A DNA stretch of 64,000 bases from Sclerotinia nivalis. Lineage: Eukaryota > Ascomycota > Leotiomycetes > Helotiales > Sclerotiniaceae. The stretch covers positions 248,001-312,000 of the forward strand of contig JAPEIS010000013.1 in assembly GCA_029531795.1 (NCBI GenBank), in the 5' to 3' direction. Under the pieces are notes generated by a model. That model was not told the DNA's origin. It saw only the letters and a program-made list of their open reading frames with translations, and did no database searches. The translations under genes and the position numbers were made by a program. Below, in pieces: positions 60,701 through 64,000 of the stretch (position 1 is its first letter; every line of letters begins with the position of its first letter).

Positions 60701-62241
60701 ATGATTTGGGGATTCCGTTTCCGCCGGCTCGTGCACCAGTAGAGAAAAATAAGGAAGTAAGAATAGGAATGGGGATGGGGGATATGGTTTTTGGGGATGA
60801 TTTTGATGGGCTGGATCTGTTTGGTGGATGGCCTCTGAATGAAAATGCTGCTGTGGTTGGTGGAGCCGGAAAGCATGGCGATGACGGTGATGTTAAGATG
60901 AGGGGGAATATAAGTCGAGAACAAGTTGGAGGACGAGCTGAGAAACAAGCTAAAGCTCAACCTCAACCTCAACCTCAACGACAAGCTGCACTACAAGCTG
61001 CTCAACAACCTCCAGCACAGAGACTGAATTTCCGTCATCCGCGACCTGAAGCTATTAGAGAACCTAAAGTTTTAGAGCGAGTTGATGGTAGAAATGGCAA
61101 TCCTGTTATTGCTAGGCAACAGGCGAGTGGGAAGAAAGTGGATGAGAAGGCGCCGTTGAAAAAAGCAGAGGAGAAGAATTGGGGGGTGGGAAGATATGAT
61201 CATCGTGATGTTTTTCGGCGTAGGGTTCGATTGCGTCAAGTTGATGCTCATACTCATGCTGGGGGTCAAGGTCAAGGTCAAGCCCCGCAGCAAAACCCAC
61301 AACAAGCTCCACAACCAGCAGCAGAGAATCCGCAAGAAGCAAGACAACAGCGGAAATTCTGGGGTGGACGAGAAAGACAAAATCAAGCTTTTGATGATGT
61401 GGTGGTGCAGGTGAGGAGACAGGTAGAAGCTAGAGGACAAGGAGTGAGAGCTCAAGAGGTGAAAGGACAAGAAGCGAGACAAGGTCTTGGAGATTTCAAT
61501 ATACGAGATGTAGAGTTTCCGCATCTGTTCCCGGAGGAAGAGCGGAGACCGGATCGTTTTGAGCAAAAGGTAGCTTCTGGTTCGGGCCCGGGTACTGCGT
61601 TTCGTTTTGTTCCACTTGCGAATAAGGCTTCGCGATTGGTTGTTCCTCCTTTTCCTCCACGCCCAGGATTGGTTCCTCCTCCGCGATTAGTTCCAGCTCA
61701 GGGAGTACCTCTACCTGAAGGAGTAGTCCCACCTCAAGGATTAATTCCACCTCAGGGAGTACGTCTACCTCAAGGAGTAGTCCCACCTCAAGGATTACCT
61801 CCACCTCCATCTCTCTTTCAACGTCTACAACAACAACAAAATCCTCTCCCCATCCCACATCATCAACACCTCTTTAATAATAATCACAATCTACCCTTCT
61901 TTGCCCCCCTACAATTACCCCCACCTCCACCTCTTTTCGCTCCAATGCAAAATCGCGTTGGTGATAACTTTGATAACTTTTTGCCTTTCCCGGATCAAAA
62001 TGCTCAACCTCCACCTGGTTTACATGGAAATGGAAATGGAAATGCATATCCAGAATGTGATGTTCTTCGAGCTCGGCTATATGATCAGTTTGTAGAGCGA
62101 CGGCCTCAAATTCCTTTACCATTGGGTGGAGAGGGAGAGGGAGGTGGAGGTGAGGTGTTCCGTAGACCGGGTTTTAGGATGGGGATGGATGGGGGGTATG
62201 TACCTGAGGGGGGGGAGAGAGAGGGAAAGGAAGATTATTGA
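57702..62241 (+). CDS. RBR E3 ubiquitin ligase, RNF216/TRIAD3-like, with long disordered tail
   Basis: Five exons (57702-58510, 58593-59150, 59205-59875, 60118-60180, 60458-62241) join in frame to 1,294 aa. Residues 1-270 are acidic and disordered, with SDSSDSDDYED early. RING1 begins near residue 396 (CACCYCDYP..HWFCRGC), the IBR near 508 (CQAPDCEKVSCRLC) and RING2 near 557 (NCNKCGTPFVKEEGCNKMTC). The Cys in EEGCNKM (about residue 571) is the expected ubiquitin-thioester residue. The string AMSAAMIRNCNKCG and the YDHF after RING2 closely follow RNF216. RBR enzymes accept ubiquitin on RING2 before transfer. From about residue 700 the tail is low-complexity: Gln-Pro runs and repeated PPQG/LPQG units near 61690-61800. 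The fourth and fifth exons are tied to the RBR part by exact codon phase. Confidence 0.88.
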
Positions 62242-63235
62242 GGGGATTCCGCAGCCGGATGAGGATGTTTTTTGAGGAGGTGGGGGAGGGGGAGGGGAAG
62301 CCGGAGCAAAAGTAGAAGGATATGGATGTGGATGTGGATGTAGATTTGGATTGGAGGGGAATGTTTGGTGGGGAGTGGCATGCATGGAATGGGAGTGGAA
62401 ATGGAAATAGAGATAGAGATAGAGATAGAGACGGAGGAGATAAAAAATCGCGTCGGTATGCTCGGTGGTTTATCTGAGGGGTGGGAGGGTGGATTTTCGG
62501 GGATGGAGGCGGGGATGAGGATGGTCGGGAGAGAGAGAGAAGTTGGGGAAAGAGAAAGGGAAGTAGAAGTAGAAGTAGAAGTAGAAGTAGAAGCTGTGAA
62601 AAGAAAACAAAGAATCGAATCGAATTTAAAGAGAGATTTGGATTTTTTTTTTAATTGAAAAATGGGGGATGAGAGGAGAGGGAGAGGGGGATGGGGATGG
62701 GGATGAGTATGGATATAGATGTAGATGTAGATGTAGAAATAAGAATAGAAGTAAGAGTATAATTAATAAAGGATTTATATATGAGATGAGATGAGATGGG
62801 ATGGGATGGGATCAAATACATATAGAATGTTAAAGAGTTATTTATGTATTTATTTATTTAACGATCGACTATAATGATTTTAATAGCGAGCGAGCGAGCA
62901 AGCGAGTGATTAATTTTTCCTGGGAGAGATAGATAGATAGATAGATGAAAGATGAGAATTATATCGATAATAGGAAATTAATTGCAAAAACATATATTTC
63001 GTAAGGGTTCCTGTAGGGTAGTTGAAACCACTTATTTGCGTATTTGCCATGTAGACCAGAAATATTATATATACTTATTTAGGTTCGATTCCCAACGCCG
63101 GCTTCCTTGGTGGAGTGGGTATATATATATAATCATAATCATAGTGCTCTCCTTTCCCCCACACTAAGAAAGCTTTGGAAACGATCAAGGTTCATCTGAA
63201 TGAGGACATCAATGATGTGCATAACATAACCCCTT
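62242..63235. other. Convergent intergenic region, RBR ligase / Dcc1-like
   Basis: Purine-rich, repeat-heavy noncoding DNA: AGAAGT-type units at about 62565-62594, GATA-like units at 62405-62430, GATG and GATAGATA runs. No gene is supported, and I see no further exon of the Dcc1-like gene here. Confidence 0.55.
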
Positions 63236-63840
63236 TCATCCCTTCGTTCCTCTACTCTGGGCAAATTTCTCATGCCATTTGTTTACCTTGGCTGGTTTTT
63301 CTTTTTTCTTTGCGAGTTCTTGTCCTTCTTCTTGGTCTTGTTCTATTAGCTCGATGGTTTGCTCCACGCTGGATATTCGCGTGATGCTTGGTTGGGGGGT
63401 GAAGGATGAGGGATCGTGTTCCTCGGTCATTTGAGTTGTGGAGGGGGAAAGTAACATGAGGGGATTGGATGTGTTTTTTTGACGGAGGATGTAGGTTTTT
63501 GGGATGCTGTTTGGGACGGAGTTGGAGATGGTTAGGTGGGCGTGGTGGGGTGGGTGGGAGGAGGCGCTTATTTGGAGACTAGAGTTGGGTGGAAGGAAGG
63601 ATTTGTTAGTGCGGGAATTTTTGAACTTGGATTTGGATTTGAACTTGGATTTGAGAGATGGATTTCGGAGATGGATGATTGAGGGGGTTGGGATTAGCGG
63701 GGCGCATGGGCAAGAGCTTACGTGGGAGGAGTATCGGATTCTAGGAGGGCGAGTAGTTCTGCAGGTAATTCGAGGAGTTTGAAGGCTTGTTGGGTGTGGT
63801 TTGCGGTGAAGGGGATTGAGTTGGCGTATTGGGTTGACAT
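63236..63840 (-). CDS. dcc1: Dcc1-like sister-chromatid cohesion protein, short
   Basis: Exons 63722-63840 and 63236-63578 give 153 aa. The N-terminus QAFKLLELPAELLALLESDT followed across the intron by PPTLQI, and later KTYILRQKNTSNPLMLLSPS, matches the N-terminal part of Dcc1, a subunit of the alternative Ctf18 clamp loader. Full Dcc1 is about 350-400 aa, so more than half is missing. The frame ends in a Lys/Glu-rich stretch, and a GTAAAC after AAG at about 63267 could be a donor to exons I cannot find. The intron (143 bases) was chosen because it alone restores phase and motif; a shorter intron shifts the frame. The product may be truncated or the model incomplete. Confidence 0.55.
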
Positions 63841-64000
63841 TTTGGTGGTTTGGATGGGGATTGAGAATTGAGAGGGCTTAGTTGGGCGTTTGGAGTAGAG
63901 AATAGACAGTTATGCGATGCTTGTGAGATATATATCGGGGAGACAATTTGCAGGTAAGGAAGTTGGGCGCAGATATGCGGCTGAGGTTGAAGAACCAATG
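63841..64000. promoter_or_regulatory. 5' flank of the Dcc1-like gene (window end)
   Basis: Noncoding upstream DNA of the minus-strand gene; nothing distinctive. Confidence 0.4.

Noticed and set aside
63008..63125. tRNA-like A box and B box (GGTTCGATTCC near 63083)
   Set aside because: No acceptor-stem or anticodon-stem pairing could be made with either orientation, and an A-box-like string also occurs downstream of the B box. Probably chance or a very decayed tRNA-derived fragment.
1..64000. CRISPR arrays, operons, bacterial promoters
   Set aside because: The DNA is eukaryotic with spliceosomal introns; direct repeats here are microsatellites or transposon duplications without spacer structure.

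Overview
The window looks like nuclear DNA of a filamentous ascomycete (Pezizomycotina). Genes carry many short GT..AG introns (mostly about 48-110 bases). The families are fungal (PTH11/rhodopsin-type membrane protein, Zn2Cys6 regulator, LYC1-type acetyltransferase, YVC1-type channel), and an AT-rich transposon block carries mutations of the RIP type. The style fits Leotiomycetes (Botrytis/Sclerotinia relatives), but that placement is inference. All exon models below were derived by reading splice sites and keeping frame and family motifs continuous.

Layout. 1-9.3 kb: the 3' end of a Cys-rich hypothetical gene, a Ras GTPase (-), a long gene-poor stretch, and a MoCF/CinA-type domain gene (-). 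9.3-16 kb: a CRAL-TRIO/Sec14-like gene (+), a PI31 proteasome regulator (-) and a vacuolar TRP-like channel (+); the last two are divergent. 16.7-21.3 kb: an FAD monooxygenase (-) and a seven-helix rhodopsin-domain protein (+). 21.6-33.7 kb: a 12-kb retroelement nest. 34.6-40.5 kb: an MFS exporter and a Zn2Cys6 regulator in tandem (+). 43.6-45.6 kb: an unrecognised disordered-protein gene (+). 47.6-52.5 kb: importin Kap114 (-) and the HORMA protein Rev7 (+), divergent. 53.7-62.2 kb: a LYC1-like acetyltransferase (-) and a large RNF216-like RBR ubiquitin ligase (+). 63.2-63.8 kb: a short Dcc1-like gene (-).

The retroelement nest is the most structured part. A LINE (element A) inserted with a 15-bp target duplication. 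A second LINE (element B) then jumped into A's endonuclease region with a 13-bp duplication. A separate LTR element also hit A and left a 213-bp solo LTR with a 5-bp duplication. Removing both inserts leaves A's reading frame continuous, so the order of events can be read directly. Both LINEs are full of stop codons and substitutions but keep frame, as expected of RIP without indels. A's 3' end carries a branched hairpin structure and a short terminal signature. A 48-bp hairpin insert at 46.6 kb, with its own 15-bp repeat, shares that signature.

Functional links are limited. Kap114/Rev7, PI31/YVC1, CinA-like/Sec14-like and LYC1-like/RBR are head-to-head pairs that may share promoters. The MFS exporter and the regulator just downstream are a plausible transporter-regulator pair. 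No tRNA, rRNA or CRISPR array was found.
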